Under the pieces are notes generated by a model. That model did no database searches, was not told the DNA's origin, and worked only from the letters and a program-made list of their open reading frames with translations. DNA of 64,000 bases, taken from contig NZ_BAGJ01000068.1 in the NCBI RefSeq assembly GCF_000308775.1, positions 1-64,000 of the forward strand. Direction: 5' to 3'. Positions 21,736-31,037 of this stretch are shown piece after piece. A program made the translations under genes and the position numbers. Position 1 is the stretch's first letter. The number at the start of each line of letters is the position of its first letter. This DNA is from Nocardia testacea NBRC 100365 (lineage in GTDB: Bacteria; Actinomycetota; Actinomycetes; Mycobacteriales; Mycobacteriaceae).

Positions 21736-24162
21736 ATGTCGACAACTGTGCAGTCCGTCGGGATACCCGGTCTCACCGCCGAAGAGGTGGCGCAGCGCCG
21801 GCGCGACGGGCTCACCAACGATGTACCGGACCGGGCCAGCCGTTCGGTGCGCGATATCGTCCGGGCGAACGTGTTCACCCGGATCAATGCCATCCTGGGT
21901 GTGCTGTTCGTCCTGGTGATGGCCACCGGCTCGGTGATCGACGGCATGTTCGGGCTGCTGATCGTGGCCAACAGCGCGGTCGGCATCGTGCAGGAGATCC
22001 GGGCCAAGCGCACCCTGGACCGGTTGGCGATCGTCGGGCAGGCGAAACCGACCGTGCGCCGGGAAGGTAGGTCCGAACAGGTCCCGCCCAACGAGGTGGT
22101 TCTCGACGATCTCATCGAACTCGGGCCGGGCGATCAGATCGTGGTCGACGGCGAGGTGGTCGAAGCCGAACTGCTCGAAGTCGACGAATCGCTGCTCACC
22201 GGCGAATCCGATGATGTCGCCAAGGAATCCGGTGCCCAGGTGCTCTCGGGCAGCTATGTGGTGTCCGGTTCGGGCTCCTACCGGGCGACCAAGGTCGGCA
22301 AGGACGCCTACGCCGCGAAACTGGCCGACGAGGCCAGCAAATTCACCCTGGTGAACTCCGAACTGCGCAACGGTATCGACACCATCCTCAAGGTCATCAC
22401 CTATCTGCTGATCCCGGCCGGTGTCCTGAGTATCTACAACCAGCTCGTGTCCAGCGGGGAGTCCTGGCGGCCGGCCGTCACCGGGATGGTGGCCGCCCTG
22501 GTGCCGATGGTGCCCGAGGGGCTGGTGCTGATGACCTCGATCGCGTTCGCGGTCGGCGTGGTGCGGCTGGGGCAGCGCAAATGCCTGGTTCAAGAGTTGC
22601 CTGCCATCGAAGGCCTGGCCCGGGTGGATGTGGTGTGCGCGGACAAGACCGGCACCCTCACCGAGAACGGTATGCGCCTGGCCGAGCTCCGGATGATCGA
22701 CGCCGGCCCGGACGCCGAGGACCGGGCCCGGCAGGCGCTGGCCGCCATGGCCGCCGACGATCCCCGGCCCAATGCCAGCGTGCAGGCCATCGCCGAAGCG
22801 CTCCCGGAGACACCCGGTTGGGAGTACACGGCCGTCGCGCCGTTCTCCTCGGCCAAGAAGTGGAGCGGTTTCTCCTACGGAGAGCACGGGGACTGGCTGC
22901 TGGGCGCACCCGATGTGCTGCTCGACGCCGGATCGGCCGACGCCCGCGCCGCCGAGGAACTCGGCGCCACCGGCCTGCGCGTGCTGTTGCTCGCCCGCGG
23001 CGACCGCGCCGTGGACGCGGACGGCGCCCCCGGCACCATCTCCCCGGTCGCCCTGGTGGTCCTCGAACAGAAGGTACGGCCCGACGCCCGCGACACCCTG
23101 GACTACTTCGCGAGCCAGGATGTGTCGATCAAGGTGATCTCCGGCGACAACGCGGTCTCGGTGGGCGCGGTGGCCTCCTCCCTGGACCTGCCCGGCGGCG
23201 ACCACGCCGTCGACGCGCGCACCCTGCCCGAGGACCGCGCCGAACTCGCCGGCGTGCTGGAGGAGCGCACCACCTTCGGGCGGGTCCGCCCCGACCAGAA
23301 GCGGGCCATGGTCGGCGCGCTGCAGTCCCGCGGGCACACCGTGGCCATGACCGGCGACGGGGTCAACGACGTGCTGGCACTCAAGGACGCCGATATCGGT
23401 GTGGCCATGGGCGCGGGCAGCCCCGCCACCCGGGCGGTCGCGCAGATCGTACTGCTGGACAACAAGTTCGCCACCCTGCCCTATGTGGTGGGTGAGGGCC
23501 GCCGGGTGATCGGCAATATCGAACGGGTCTCCAACCTGTTCCTGACCAAAACCGTCTACTCGGTGCTGCTGGCCTTCCTGATCGGCGTCGCCGGTGTGGG
23601 CTCGCAGATCTTCGGCTACGAACCCATCGGCTACCCGTTCCTGCCCCGGCACGTGACGATCGCCGCCTGGTTCACCATCGGTATCCCGGCCTTCATTCTC
23701 TCCCTGGCACCGAACAACGAGCGGGCCCGCACCGGCTTCGTCGGCCGGGTGATGCGGCTGGCGATCCCCTCCGGCGTGGTCATCGGTACCGCGACCTTCG
23801 TCGCCTACCTCATCGCCTACGCCGGCCCCGACGCCAGCGAACAGCAGAAGATGCAGGCCGGCACCACCGCGCTCATCACCCTGATCATGATCGCGGTCTG
23901 GGTGCTGGCAATCGTCGCCCGTCCCTACACCTGGTGGAAAGTCGTGCTGATCGCCGTCTCGGTGGTGGCCTACCTGGTGCTCTTCACGGTCCCGTCCACC
24001 CGCGAATTCTTCGCGCTGGACCCGTCCAACCCGCGCCTGACCGTCGCCGCGTTCGTGTGCGGCGCGGTGGGCATCGTGCTGGTGGAGGTCGCCTGGTGGG
24101 TCCAGGCGAGTGTGCGGGGGGAGTCGCACAAACTGATTCCCGCGGCACCGGGCGAAGTATGA
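21736..24162 (+). CDS. ctpE: CtpE-like cation-translocating P-type ATPase
   Basis: Membrane pump that phosphorylates itself on Asp during transport; the mycobacterial CtpE it resembles is a calcium importer. The 808-residue protein has paired N-terminal helices, the actuator motif LTGES (about 152-157), the phosphorylation motif DKTGTLT (about 303-309), a small nucleotide-binding domain, [11 protein letters not shown] (about 538-548) and six C-terminal helices. It has no N-terminal metal-binding CxxC domain, which argues against a copper or cadmium pump. I chose ATG 21736 because the upstream open frame overlaps emb. The calcium role is inferred from similarity to CtpE. Confidence 0.88.
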   Translation: MSTTVQSVGIPGLTAEEVAQRRRDGLTNDVPDRASRSVRDIVRANVFTRINAILGVLFVLVMATGSVIDGMFGLLIVANSAVGIVQEIRAKRTLDRLAIVGQAKPTVRREGRSEQVPPNEVVLDDLIELGPGDQIVVDGEVVEAELLEVDESLLTGESDDVAKESGAQVLSGSYVVSGSGSYRATKVGKDAYAAKLADEASKFTLVNSELRNGIDTILKVITYLLIPAGVLSIYNQLVSSGESWRPAVTGMVAALVPMVPEGLVLMTSIAFAVGVVRLGQRKCLVQELPAIEGLARVDVVCADKTGTLTENGMRLAELRMIDAGPDAEDRARQALAAMAADDPRPNASVQAIAEALPETPGWEYTAVAPFSSAKKWSGFSYGEHGDWLLGAPDVLLDAGSADARAAEELGATGLRVLLLARGDRAVDADGAPGTISPVALVVLEQKVRPDARDTLDYFASQDVSIKVISGDNAVSVGAVASSLDLPGGDHAVDARTLPEDRAELAGVLEERTTFGRVRPDQKRAMVGALQSRGHTVAMTGDGVNDVLALKDADIGVAMGAGSPATRAVAQIVLLDNKFATLPYVVGEGRRVIGNIERVSNLFLTKTVYSVLLAFLIGVAGVGSQIFGYEPIGYPFLPRHVTIAAWFTIGIPAFILSLAPNNERARTGFVGRVMRLAIPSGVVIGTATFVAYLIAYAGPDASEQQKMQAGTTALITLIMIAVWVLAIVARPYTWWKVVLIAVSVVAYLVLFTVPSTREFFALDPSNPRLTVAAFVCGAVGIVLVEVAWWVQASVRGESHKLIPAAPGEV

Positions 24163-24441
24163 GGTAGGGCAGGCCGGACTCGGCTCCGGGTAGCCGGGCG
24201 CCACGAAGGGTGCCGGGACGGTGACGAAACCGGTGGTGGCGACCTCCTGCAGCCGGGCGAACCGATCGCGCCGTGCGGCGACGGATCCGGGGGGCTCTCG
24301 GCCGGGACCGTGTTCCCGGCGACCAGCGGCACGCCGGGGCCCAGCTCCCGGGCAACAGAAGGCCGAGGTCGGGTAGTGAGCGGTATCAAATGAGTCGGCA
24401 CGCGCAGGGTGGGTCGGCACAGAACGGGTGATGCGGGCTTA

Positions 24442-24498
24442 CTCGTGAAGGTGGGGGGCCTGCTCGTGAAGGTGGGGGGTGGCTTTGCTCGTGAAGGT
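24442..24498 (+). repeat. Triple direct repeat CTCGTGAAGGTGGGGGG
   Basis: Two identical 17-bp copies at 24442-24458 and 24463-24479, and a third that keeps only CTCGTGAAGGT at 24488-24498. The third copy runs into arm A of the large inverted repeat. Confidence 0.8.
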
Positions 24499-24937
24499 CT
24501 GTGTTTTTGGCGCGCTGGCGCGCGCGGGGTTGAGGCCCCCTTGGTCTCGCCGTTTCGGCCTCGAGACTTGCGCCTTCGGCGCGGGCGCTTTCGAGGCCGA
24601 AACGGCGAGACGGGCCTCAACCCTTTCAGGTGTCTCGTAAAACTCGACACATGCGGGTTGCGTTGGCATTCGATGTCCGGAACGGATGCCGACTCGACCG
24701 CCACGCCCGACCGACCTGGCGTCGGATCACCTACACGAACAGAAGCGCCCTCTCGGTGCCGAGTTCAGCGAAGCCCTGAAAGGGTCGAGGCCGTCCCCCC
24801 TTGGCCGCAGGTGCTCAATGGTCGCACTCTATGGACGGCCTACCGCACATCGCAAGTCTCGAGGCCTGAACGGCGGGACCGAGGGGGCCTCGACCCCGCG
24901 CGCCGAAGGCGCGCCAAAAAACACAGTACCTTCGTGG
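24491..24937. repeat. Long imperfect inverted repeat between ctpE and phzF
   Basis: Arm A (about 24491-24653) and arm B (about 24755-24937) are inverted copies. Best blocks: 24491-24572 (from GTGAAGGTCTGTG to TCGAGACTTGCG) matches the reverse complement of 24851-24937, and CCTCAACCCTTTCAGG (24615-24630) matches the complement of CCTGAAAGGGTCGAGG (24775-24790) with one difference. Inside arm A is a second perfect 21-bp inverted repeat, 24544-24564 with 24591-24611, extended by GGTTGAGGCC (24528-24537) with GGCCTCAACC (24613-24622). Arm B stops at the phzF start codon. The whole gap from 24163 to 24938 has no gene that I can support. This may be a dispersed, hairpin-forming element. Confidence 0.75.
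24927..24932 (+). promoter_or_regulatory. -10 box of phzF inside repeat arm B
   Basis: TACCTT ends 6 nt before the phzF ATG at 24939 and lies in the last part of arm B, so the repeat may supply the promoter. Confidence 0.4.
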
Positions 24938-24938
24938 C

Positions 24939-25757
24939 ATGGAGGTTCTGCTGCACCAGATCGACGCGTTCGCCGACGCACCGTTCTCGGGGAACCCGGC
25001 CGCGGTGATGCCGTTGCCCACGTGGTTGCCCGATACCGTGCTGCAACAGTTGGCCGAGGAGAACAATCTCGCCGAGACGGCCTTCTACACCTCCCGGTTA
25101 CCCCCGGAGGCCGGGGCGCCGCCGGGGAACTGGCCTACCTACCATCTGCGCTGGTTCACGCCGATGACCGAGGTGGTGATGTGCGGGCACGCGACGCTGG
25201 CGGCGGCGGCGCATATCCTCTGCGATATCCAGCCGGGCGAGGACCGGGTCGGGTTCTTCACCCATAGCGGCTGGTTGCGCGTGGATCGCACCGATGACGA
25301 CGAGTACGTGCTCGATCTGCCCGCGGTGGCCTCCGTTCCGGCCGAACCGGACGCGGCGCTGGTGGCCGCGCTGGGGGTGGAGCCGGTGCGGGTGTATTCG
25401 GGTGCGGATGTGGTCGTGGTGGTGGACAGTGAGCGGCAGGTCCGGGAGCTGGCGCCGGCTCTGAGCGCTTTCCCGAAGGTGCAGCGGGGTGTGGTGGTCA
25501 CCGCCCGGGGTGACGAGGTGGATTTCGTCTCGCGGTTCTTCGCGCCGGGGGTGGGTGTTCCGGAGGATCCGGTGACCGGGTCGGCGCATGCCCAGCTGGC
25601 GCCGCTGTGGAGTGCCGAGCTCGGCCGGACCGGGATGACCGCGCGCCAGTTGTCCCGGCGGGGTGGTTCGCTCGGGGTGGAGCTGGTCGAGGACCGGGTG
25701 TTGCTGACCGGTCGCTGCCACCGATATCTGGACGGCGTGGTGACGTTGGATTTCTGA
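24939..25757 (+). CDS. PhzF-like isomerase/epimerase
   Basis: PhzF-fold proteins have two similar alpha/beta domains with the active site between them; PhzF itself isomerises a phenazine precursor, but most genomic members have unknown substrates. The 272-residue product has the N-terminal motif QIDAFADAPFSGNPAAVM, the catalytic Glu in NNLAETAF (Glu46), RWFTPMTEVVMCGHATLAAA, and in domain two RFFAPGVGVPEDPVTGSAH, all family hallmarks. No phenazine genes are nearby, so a phenazine role is unlikely. It stands alone, directly downstream of the long inverted repeat. Confidence 0.88.
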   Translation: MEVLLHQIDAFADAPFSGNPAAVMPLPTWLPDTVLQQLAEENNLAETAFYTSRLPPEAGAPPGNWPTYHLRWFTPMTEVVMCGHATLAAAAHILCDIQPGEDRVGFFTHSGWLRVDRTDDDEYVLDLPAVASVPAEPDAALVAALGVEPVRVYSGADVVVVVDSERQVRELAPALSAFPKVQRGVVVTARGDEVDFVSRFFAPGVGVPEDPVTGSAHAQLAPLWSAELGRTGMTARQLSRRGGSLGVELVEDRVLLTGRCHRYLDGVVTLDF

Positions 25758-26456
25758 TCAGGCCGGTGGGACGGGCCCGTCGTCCGGCGGCGGTCCGACG
25801 GGGTCGGTGCTGTCGGGGAGCAGGGGTGCGACAGCGAACCGGCCGGCGACGGCGTCACCCGGGAGGGCCTCTACCGCGCGGATGCCGGGTTGTCCCGTGA
25901 GATCGCGGAGCCGGGGCAGCGGGGCGCGGACGACGACGCCGGGGGAGCAGGCGCAGCCCGCGCGCAGCCGGGCGACGGCGACGTCCAGGGCGCGGGCGGT
26001 GCGGTCGTCGCCGACGTAGCGGCGTCGATCGGCCAGCTGCCAGGCGGCGTCGGTGCCGGAACGCCGCAGCGCGACATCATCGGCGGGGGTCTGGACCGCC
26101 ACCAGGGGAGTCGCCACGCGGGGCAGCGGAACCCGGTACAGCGCCTGGCCGATGCGCAGCTCACCGACCCGGTCGCGGAGTTCGGTGGCGGACCGGTACT
26201 CGGTGAACGACACCAGCGCCCACCGATCCGCGGCGTCGCTTCCGGTGAGCGATTCGCGGGCCCGGTCGAGATAGTCGCCGATGGATTCGCCCTGGTCGGG
26301 CCCGAGGCGGTCGGTGGAGACGATCTCCTCGGCCGGCGGTATCAGGTAGCCGAGCGCCAGGACGAACACACCGCAGGCGGCCACGGCCGCACCGTAGCCC
26401 AGCCCCCGGCGAACGTTGGGGGGCCGGTGCGGCCGGGTTGCGGATACCTCGGGCAT
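25758..26456 (-). CDS. Membrane-anchored hypothetical protein
   Basis: A 232-residue protein with a short basic cytoplasmic N-terminus, one membrane helix (about residues 20-39) and an extracytoplasmic part. That part contains LGPDQGESIGDYLDRARESLTG, WALVSFTEYRSA, IGQALYRVPLPRV and a Cys pair CACSPG, and ends in a Pro/Asp-rich tail. I do not recognise a named family. I chose the ATG at 26456; the same frame is open much further upstream, but there it runs antisense over rluD. It lies 8 nt downstream of rluD on the same strand, so it is probably the third gene of an lspA-rluD operon. Confidence 0.72.
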   Translation of the reverse strand: MPEVSATRPHRPPNVRRGLGYGAAVAACGVFVLALGYLIPPAEEIVSTDRLGPDQGESIGDYLDRARESLTGSDAADRWALVSFTEYRSATELRDRVGELRIGQALYRVPLPRVATPLVAVQTPADDVALRRSGTDAAWQLADRRRYVGDDRTARALDVAVARLRAGCACSPGVVVRAPLPRLRDLTGQPGIRAVEALPGDAVAGRFAVAPLLPDSTDPVGPPPDDGPVPPA

Positions 26457-26464
26457 ATGCGGGG

Positions 26465-27391
26465 TCAGGCGTCGCGGAGCACGCGCAGTGCGTGGGTGAG
26501 ATCGTCGGGATATTCGCTGGTGATCTCCAGGTAGCGGCCGTCGGCGGGATGCTGGAAGCCCAGCGAGCGGGCGTGCAGCCACTGGCGTTGCAACCCGAGT
26601 CGTTCGGCGAGGCGGGGATCGGCGCCGTAGGTGAGATCGCCGCAGCAGGGATGCCGGATCGCGGAGAAGTGCACCCGGATCTGATGGGTGCGGCCGGTTT
26701 CCAGATGGATATCGAGCAGGCTCGCCGCCTGGAATGCTTCTACCGTGTCGTAATGGGTGACGCTGGGCCGGCCGTCGGAGGTGACCGCGAATTTCCAGTC
26801 GTTGCCACGGGCACGGCCGATGGGGGCGTCGATGGTGCCGCTGCTGGGATCGGGATGGCCCTGGACCAGCGCGTGATAGCGCTTGTCCACGGTGCGCTGT
26901 TTGAACGCGCGTTTGAGCACGGTGTAGGCGTGTTCGGACTGCGCCACCACCATCACCCCGGAGGTGCCGACGTCGAGGCGGTGCACGATGCCCTGTCGTT
27001 CGTGCGCGCCGGAGGTGGAGATCCGGTAGCCGGCCGCGGCCAGTCCACCGACCACGGTGGGCCCGCTCCACCCGACGCCGGTATGCGCGGCGACACCGAC
27101 AGGCTTGTCGACGGCGACGATATCGTCGTCGGCGTAGAGGATCTTCATACCCTCCACCGGTTCGGCTTCGATGCTCAGTTCCCGGCGCGGTTCGGGGAAC
27201 ACCACTTCGAGCCAGGCCCCGGCGGTGAGCCGGTCGGATTTGCCGGCGGGCACTCCGTCCAGCTGTACCGACCCTTCTTCGGCCAGGGCCGCGACCGCCG
27301 TCCGGGACAGTCCGAGCAACCGCGCGAGGCCGGCGTCCACCCGCATCCCGTCGAGTCCGTCGGGGACGGGCATCGTCCTGGTCTCTCTCAT
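26465..27391 (-). CDS. rluD: RluA/RluD family 23S rRNA pseudouridine synthase
   Basis: Converts uridines to pseudouridine in large-subunit rRNA; RluD acts on helix 69. The 308-residue protein has an N-terminal S4 RNA-binding domain ([20 protein letters not shown]), then the catalytic domain with [17 protein letters not shown], the catalytic Asp in HRLDVGTSG (about Asp140), KRYHALVQG, and [11 protein letters not shown]. The ATG overlaps the lspA stop (ATGA), so the two are coupled. The pairing of lspA with this gene matches M. tuberculosis Rv1539-Rv1540, although here both run opposite to dnaE. Confidence 0.93.
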   Translation of the reverse strand: MRETRTMPVPDGLDGMRVDAGLARLLGLSRTAVAALAEEGSVQLDGVPAGKSDRLTAGAWLEVVFPEPRRELSIEAEPVEGMKILYADDDIVAVDKPVGVAAHTGVGWSGPTVVGGLAAAGYRISTSGAHERQGIVHRLDVGTSGVMVVAQSEHAYTVLKRAFKQRTVDKRYHALVQGHPDPSSGTIDAPIGRARGNDWKFAVTSDGRPSVTHYDTVEAFQAASLLDIHLETGRTHQIRVHFSAIRHPCCGDLTYGADPRLAERLGLQRQWLHARSLGFQHPADGRYLEITSEYPDDLTHALRVLRDA

Positions 27392-28134
27392 GCGGCGGTC
27401 TCCTTACCGTCGGCGGTGGCGGAGTCCGCGGTCGCCGCACCGGCGCTGGATCCGGGGGCCGTGCCGGCCGCGGAGTCCTCTGGCGTGGTGTCACCGGCGG
27501 GGCGGTCCCGATCGGGGCCGGGCCCGGGGGACGGGGACGGGGCGGGATCCGTCGCGGGCGCGGCCTTGTCCTTGTCCTTGTAGCGGGTGCCGTCGGGTTC
27601 GAAACCGAACACGGTGAGTGTCACCAGCAGGATCGCCCCGCACACGATGGAGGAATCGGCCACATTGAACACCGGCCACCAGCCGACCGAGACGAAATCC
27701 ACCACATGGCCCTGCAGTGGACCCGGCGCGCGGAACAGCCGGTCCATGAGGTTGCCGAGCGCGCCGCCGAGGACCCCGCCGAGTCCGATCGCCCACAGCG
27801 TCGAACGGAGGGTGCGGCCGATGCGCAGCACCCCGATCACCACCGCGGCCGCGATCAGAGTCAGCAGCCAGGTCATGCCGGTGGCCATGGAGAACGCGGC
27901 GCCCGGATTGCGCACCAGCGCCAGTTCCACGAAGTCACCGATGATCGACACCGGTTCGCCGGGACGTATCCGCGCGACGACGATGATCTTGGTGACCAGA
28001 TCGAGGGCGAACAGCGTGGCGGCGACCGCCAGCAGTAGCCGCAGCCGCTGCCGCGGCTGCGCGCCGGTCCCGCCGGGGCGGTCGTCGGGGTCCTGCTCGG
28101 GCGTAGGCCGGTCCTCACTCACGCCGACCATCAT
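27388..28134 (-). CDS. lspA: Lipoprotein signal peptidase (LspA) with long C-terminal tail
   Basis: Integral membrane aspartyl peptidase that removes signal peptides from prolipoproteins after lipidation. The 248-residue product has four membrane helices, the motif [11 protein letters not shown], and the two catalytic Asp residues in GNLMDRL and FNVADSSI. After the last helix (near residue 173) a disordered tail of about 70 residues follows, rich in Asp, Pro, Ala and Ser, which makes the protein longer than the usual 165-200 residues. Two ATG codons are adjacent at the start; I took the first. The stop overlaps the rluD start. Several lipoproteins in this window would be substrates. Confidence 0.92.
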   Translation of the reverse strand: MMVGVSEDRPTPEQDPDDRPGGTGAQPRQRLRLLLAVAATLFALDLVTKIIVVARIRPGEPVSIIGDFVELALVRNPGAAFSMATGMTWLLTLIAAAVVIGVLRIGRTLRSTLWAIGLGGVLGGALGNLMDRLFRAPGPLQGHVVDFVSVGWWPVFNVADSSIVCGAILLVTLTVFGFEPDGTRYKDKDKAAPATDPAPSPSPGPGPDRDRPAGDTTPEDSAAGTAPGSSAGAATADSATADGKETAA

Positions 28135-28283
28135 CTCTCGAGGTGCACCGGCCCAGTACCGTGGGCACCCGCGCGCACCGGTGACAGGCCGCCACCCCGG
28201 TGTGTCGCGGCGCGGGCGCCGGTGCCGGGCGGATGCTTCCGGAAGCCGGCGCGATGTCCCAGCCCACGCTCAGGTACGCCTCG

Positions 28284-28289
28284 TAGGCT
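28284..28289 (+). promoter_or_regulatory. Leaderless -10 box before 28297
   Basis: TAGGCT ends 7 nt before the GTG at 28297, supporting that start and a leaderless mRNA. Confidence 0.45.
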
Positions 28290-28296
28290 GTCGGGC

Positions 28297-29241
28297 GTGA
28301 CGGTGTTGTGTTCGTTTCCCACGCCCCGCCTGGCGAGGTCCAGAGTGCTGATGGTGGTTCTCGCGGTGGGTCTCACCGCTTTCGGTTCCGGCTGCGGGGA
28401 CGGCGGCGACTCCGGGGCCGAGGCCGACGGCACCGAACCGCTCGGAATAGGTGAGGTCACCGTGCCGATCGCGGCGGCCGTGGTCACCACCGTGGACCAC
28501 GGCGAGGAGCCCCGTTCGCTGTTGCGGCCGTCCTACTACGACGGCACGATCCAGGCGGTGACGCTGCGCACCGATCACCGGATCCAGCAGCAGATCGATT
28601 CCCAGCAGGTCCGCGATTTCTCCAGCCCGTCGCTGACCATCCCGATGACCGCCACCACCGATGCCGACGGGGTGGAGCTCACCCTCGGTTCGGTGACGAC
28701 TCCCGACCCGGCGTTGTCGGAGGCGCTCACCGCCGCCGACGGGACGCACGCCGGGTTCGAGATGAGTGAACTCGGCGGGATCACCGCATTGCGTCTGGCG
28801 CCCGCTCCCGATACCTCCAACTCGGCGCGGGCCGCGCTGGAACAGGCCTTCTATCAGGCGGTCTACCGTTCCATCACCTTCCCCGACGAACCGGTCGGCG
28901 TGGGGGCGGTATGGCGGGTGCAGCAGACCGTGGGCGGTGGCGTCGACCTCGACCAGGTGACCACGGCCACCCTGGTGGCCCGCGACGGTGGACGGTTGTC
29001 CATCCGGCTCGACGTCACCCAGACGCCGAAATCGAGTATCTGGGATCTGCCCAACGAGGCCGGCACGCTCGATATCGAGGACTACGCGATGCAGGGCAGC
29101 GGAGATATCACCGTGGATCTCGGCCTGCCACTGCCGGTGGCCGGGTCGATCGCGATCGGCGGCCACCAGTCCTACCGCGACCCGCGGACCTCGACGGTGC
29201 TGCGTCAGGTCATCGAGACGAACGTCAGCTGGGGCGGCTGA
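28297..29241 (+). CDS. Exported lipoprotein of unknown function
   Basis: A 314-residue lipoprotein. The signal peptide (VLMVVLAVGLTAFGSGC) ends at Cys33 with lipobox FGSGC, followed by an acidic Gly/Asp linker. The mature domain is mostly beta strand by appearance, with RPSYYDGTIQAVTLRTD, SLTIPMTATTDADG, FPDEPVGVGAVWRVQQ and DLGLPLPVAGSIAIGGHQSY. I do not recognise a characterised family; the fold may be like periplasmic ligand-binding or LolA/LppX-type barrels, but that is a guess. The GTG start is set by the TAGGCT box; the longer open frame from 28222 has no signal peptide. It is divergent from lspA. Confidence 0.78.
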   Translation: MTVLCSFPTPRLARSRVLMVVLAVGLTAFGSGCGDGGDSGAEADGTEPLGIGEVTVPIAAAVVTTVDHGEEPRSLLRPSYYDGTIQAVTLRTDHRIQQQIDSQQVRDFSSPSLTIPMTATTDADGVELTLGSVTTPDPALSEALTAADGTHAGFEMSELGGITALRLAPAPDTSNSARAALEQAFYQAVYRSITFPDEPVGVGAVWRVQQTVGGGVDLDQVTTATLVARDGGRLSIRLDVTQTPKSSIWDLPNEAGTLDIEDYAMQGSGDITVDLGLPLPVAGSIAIGGHQSYRDPRTSTVLRQVIETNVSWGG

Positions 29242-29333
29242 CCCGGCGGCCGTGTTCGTCCGCGGCCGCCGCCGGGAGCCGGGCATAAGCTCACAGGTGT
29301 CCGACACAACTCTCCGCGACCGGAGGTCCTGTG

Positions 29334-29795
29334 ATGTCCGATGTTCCCCCTGTTCCCGAAGGCTATCCCACTATTTCCCCAGGTCTGGCGATCGCCGGGG
29401 CCGCGGACGCGGTGGAGTTCTACAAACGGGTGCTGGGGGCCACCGAACGGATGCGGATCCCGGGCCCCGGCGGCACCGTGATGCACTGTGAGCTGCTCAT
29501 CGGCAACTCGGTGCTGATGCTCGGCGACCCGGCCCCGGATATGGCGTTCCGGGATCCGCATTCGATCGGTGGTACCCCGGTCAACCTCTACGTCTACGTC
29601 CCGGATATGGATGCGGCCCACGCCGCGGCGCTCGCCGCCGGCGCCACCGAGATCAGCGCGCCGCAGACCCAGTTCTACGGTGACCGGACCGGTTCGTTCG
29701 TCGACCCCTGGGGTCATCAGTGGACCCTCGCCACGCATGTGGAGGATATCGAGCCCGAGGAGATGCAACGGCGAATGGACCAGCTCGGATCCTGA
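29334..29795 (+). CDS. VOC superfamily (PhnB/glyoxalase-like) protein
   Basis: Vicinal-oxygen-chelate fold protein of 153 residues with two beta-alpha-beta-beta-beta units. Typical parts are SPGLAIAGAADAVEFYKRVLGATERMR, CELLIGNSVLMLGDP, the Asp/His-rich NLYVYVPDMDAAHAAALAAGA and GDRTGSFVDPWGHQWTLATH, all common in the PhnB-type group. No substrate can be named. ATG 29334 is preferred to the adjacent GTG 29331 because GGAGG (29322-29326) is 7 nt upstream. It has its own ribosome site and a 93-bp gap to the lipoprotein gene. Confidence 0.87.
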   Translation: MSDVPPVPEGYPTISPGLAIAGAADAVEFYKRVLGATERMRIPGPGGTVMHCELLIGNSVLMLGDPAPDMAFRDPHSIGGTPVNLYVYVPDMDAAHAAALAAGATEISAPQTQFYGDRTGSFVDPWGHQWTLATHVEDIEPEEMQRRMDQLGS

Positions 29796-29880
29796 TCGAC
29801 TCCGAACCGGAGTACCGAACCCGCGGCCGGGCTCCGATGACTACCATGGTCGAGTCGAAGAAGCAGGAAGGGTCTGGCGG

Positions 29881-30633
29881 ATGCGGGTGCTGGCCGTGGA
29901 CGACGAGCAGCCGGCGCTGGACGAGTTGCTCTATCTGCTGCGCGCCGAGCCGGCGGTGACCGAACTGCACGGCGCCGCCGATGCGACCGGTGCGCTGCGG
30001 ATACTGCGGGCGCACGCGATCGATGCGGTCTTCCTGGATATCAATATGCCCGGCCTGGACGGTATGGAACTGGCCGGCGTCCTCGCCGAATTCGTGCACC
30101 CGCCGGCGATCGTCTTCGTCACCGCGCACGAGGATCACGCGGTGGCCGCGTTCGATCTCGGCGCGGTGGACTATTTGCTCAAACCGGTACGGCAGCAGCG
30201 GCTGGGCGCCGCGGTGCGGCGGATCGCCGACCGCCGGACCCCCAGCGATCCGGAGCCGGTCCCGGGGACGGCCTCGGGGCACGAGGTCATTCCGGTCGAG
30301 CTCGGCGGGGTCACCACGCTGGTGCACCGGTCGCAGGTGAACTGGGTGGAAGCCGAGGGCGACTACGCCCGGCTGCACACCGACACCGGTTCCCATCTGG
30401 TACGCATCCCGCTCTCGGCGTTACAGGACCGCTGGCGCGAGGATTTCCTGCGGGTGCACCGCTCGTATCTGGTGGCGCTCGGTCGGGTGACCGGCCTGCG
30501 GACGGTGGGCTCGGGCACGCTGGTGTGCCTGCGCGGGGCGCAGCGGGTGGAGCTTCCGGTGAGCCGCCGCCAGGTGCGCGAACTCAAACAGCGGCTGGTG
30601 CACGGACCGCATCCGTCGGCGGACCGGCGATGA
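29881..30633 (+). CDS. LytTR family response regulator
   Basis: A 250-residue regulator. The receiver domain (1-120) has the acidic pocket Asp8/Asp9, the phospho-acceptor Asp53 in FLDINMPGLDGM, Thr81 in FVTAHED and Lys101 in DYLLKPV. The C-terminal LytTR DNA-binding domain (about 140-240) shows VNWVEAEGDYARLHT, FLRVHRSYLVAL and ELPVSRRQVRELKQRL. LytTR regulators are usually paired with LytS-type kinases; the partner is probably the convergent kinase gene at 35049-36218, on the far side of the symporter genes. The ribosome site GGAAGGG precedes ATG 29881. The stop overlaps the next gene (ATGA). Confidence 0.92.
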   Translation: MRVLAVDDEQPALDELLYLLRAEPAVTELHGAADATGALRILRAHAIDAVFLDINMPGLDGMELAGVLAEFVHPPAIVFVTAHEDHAVAAFDLGAVDYLLKPVRQQRLGAAVRRIADRRTPSDPEPVPGTASGHEVIPVELGGVTTLVHRSQVNWVEAEGDYARLHTDTGSHLVRIPLSALQDRWREDFLRVHRSYLVALGRVTGLRTVGSGTLVCLRGAQRVELPVSRRQVRELKQRLVHGPHPSADRR

Positions 30634-30998
30634 TCGGCCCGGCCCCGCGGCCGCCGCGCCGGCGGGTGGTGCTCGCCGAACGCCGGGGCGCGCGCCGGGT
30701 CCGGACCCGGGTGGAGGTCGCCGAGCAGACCGAGATCGGCGAGGCGCTGATCGGCGGACTGATCCGGGCGCAGCTCGGCCTGGCCCTCAGCTGTGGGCTG
30801 GTGATCGCCTTGCTGCTCGCCGCGCTCCCGCTGCTGTTCGGCGTGACCGCGGTGGCCCAGACCGTGGTGCTGGGGATCCGGTTGCCGTGGCTCGTGCTGG
30901 GTGGGGCCGCCTATCCGCTGCTGTGGCTCGCCGGGCGGGTGTACCTGCGGCTCTCCGAGCGCAACGAGAACGATTTCCTCGAGCTCACCGGTGATTGA
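30630..30998 (+). CDS. Small membrane protein linked to SSF symporter
   Basis: A 122-residue protein with a basic cytoplasmic N-terminus (about 45 residues, Arg-rich), then two membrane helices (about 47-70 and 77-100) and an acidic tail RNENDFLELTGD. It overlaps the LytTR regulator by 4 nt and precedes the symporter by 39 nt. Its place is like that of DUF485/YjcH proteins beside ActP, and the second helix pair in the DUF485 gene downstream looks similar in layout, so it may be a divergent accessory subunit. That is inference from position and topology. Confidence 0.75.
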   Translation: MIGPAPRPPRRRVVLAERRGARRVRTRVEVAEQTEIGEALIGGLIRAQLGLALSCGLVIALLLAALPLLFGVTAVAQTVVLGIRLPWLVLGGAAYPLLWLAGRVYLRLSERNENDFLELTGD

Positions 30999-31037
30999 GC
31001 GGCCCGCGCCGGGGGTCCGGCCGAGGGGCGGGCGGCG

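Noticed and set aside
21685..24420. 911-codon open frame on the minus strand over ctpE
   Set aside because: Same reason: it is the complement of the ctpE frame, rich in His, Gly, Asp and Arg without any motif.
24409..25008. 199-codon open frame over the inverted repeat
   Set aside because: The reading is made of repeat DNA (VKVGG repeats) and runs into phzF out of frame; no ribosome site.
24939..25757. Phenazine biosynthesis locus
   Set aside because: Only a PhzF-fold protein is present; no phzA/B, D, E or G genes are nearby, and most PhzF-like proteins are unrelated to phenazines.
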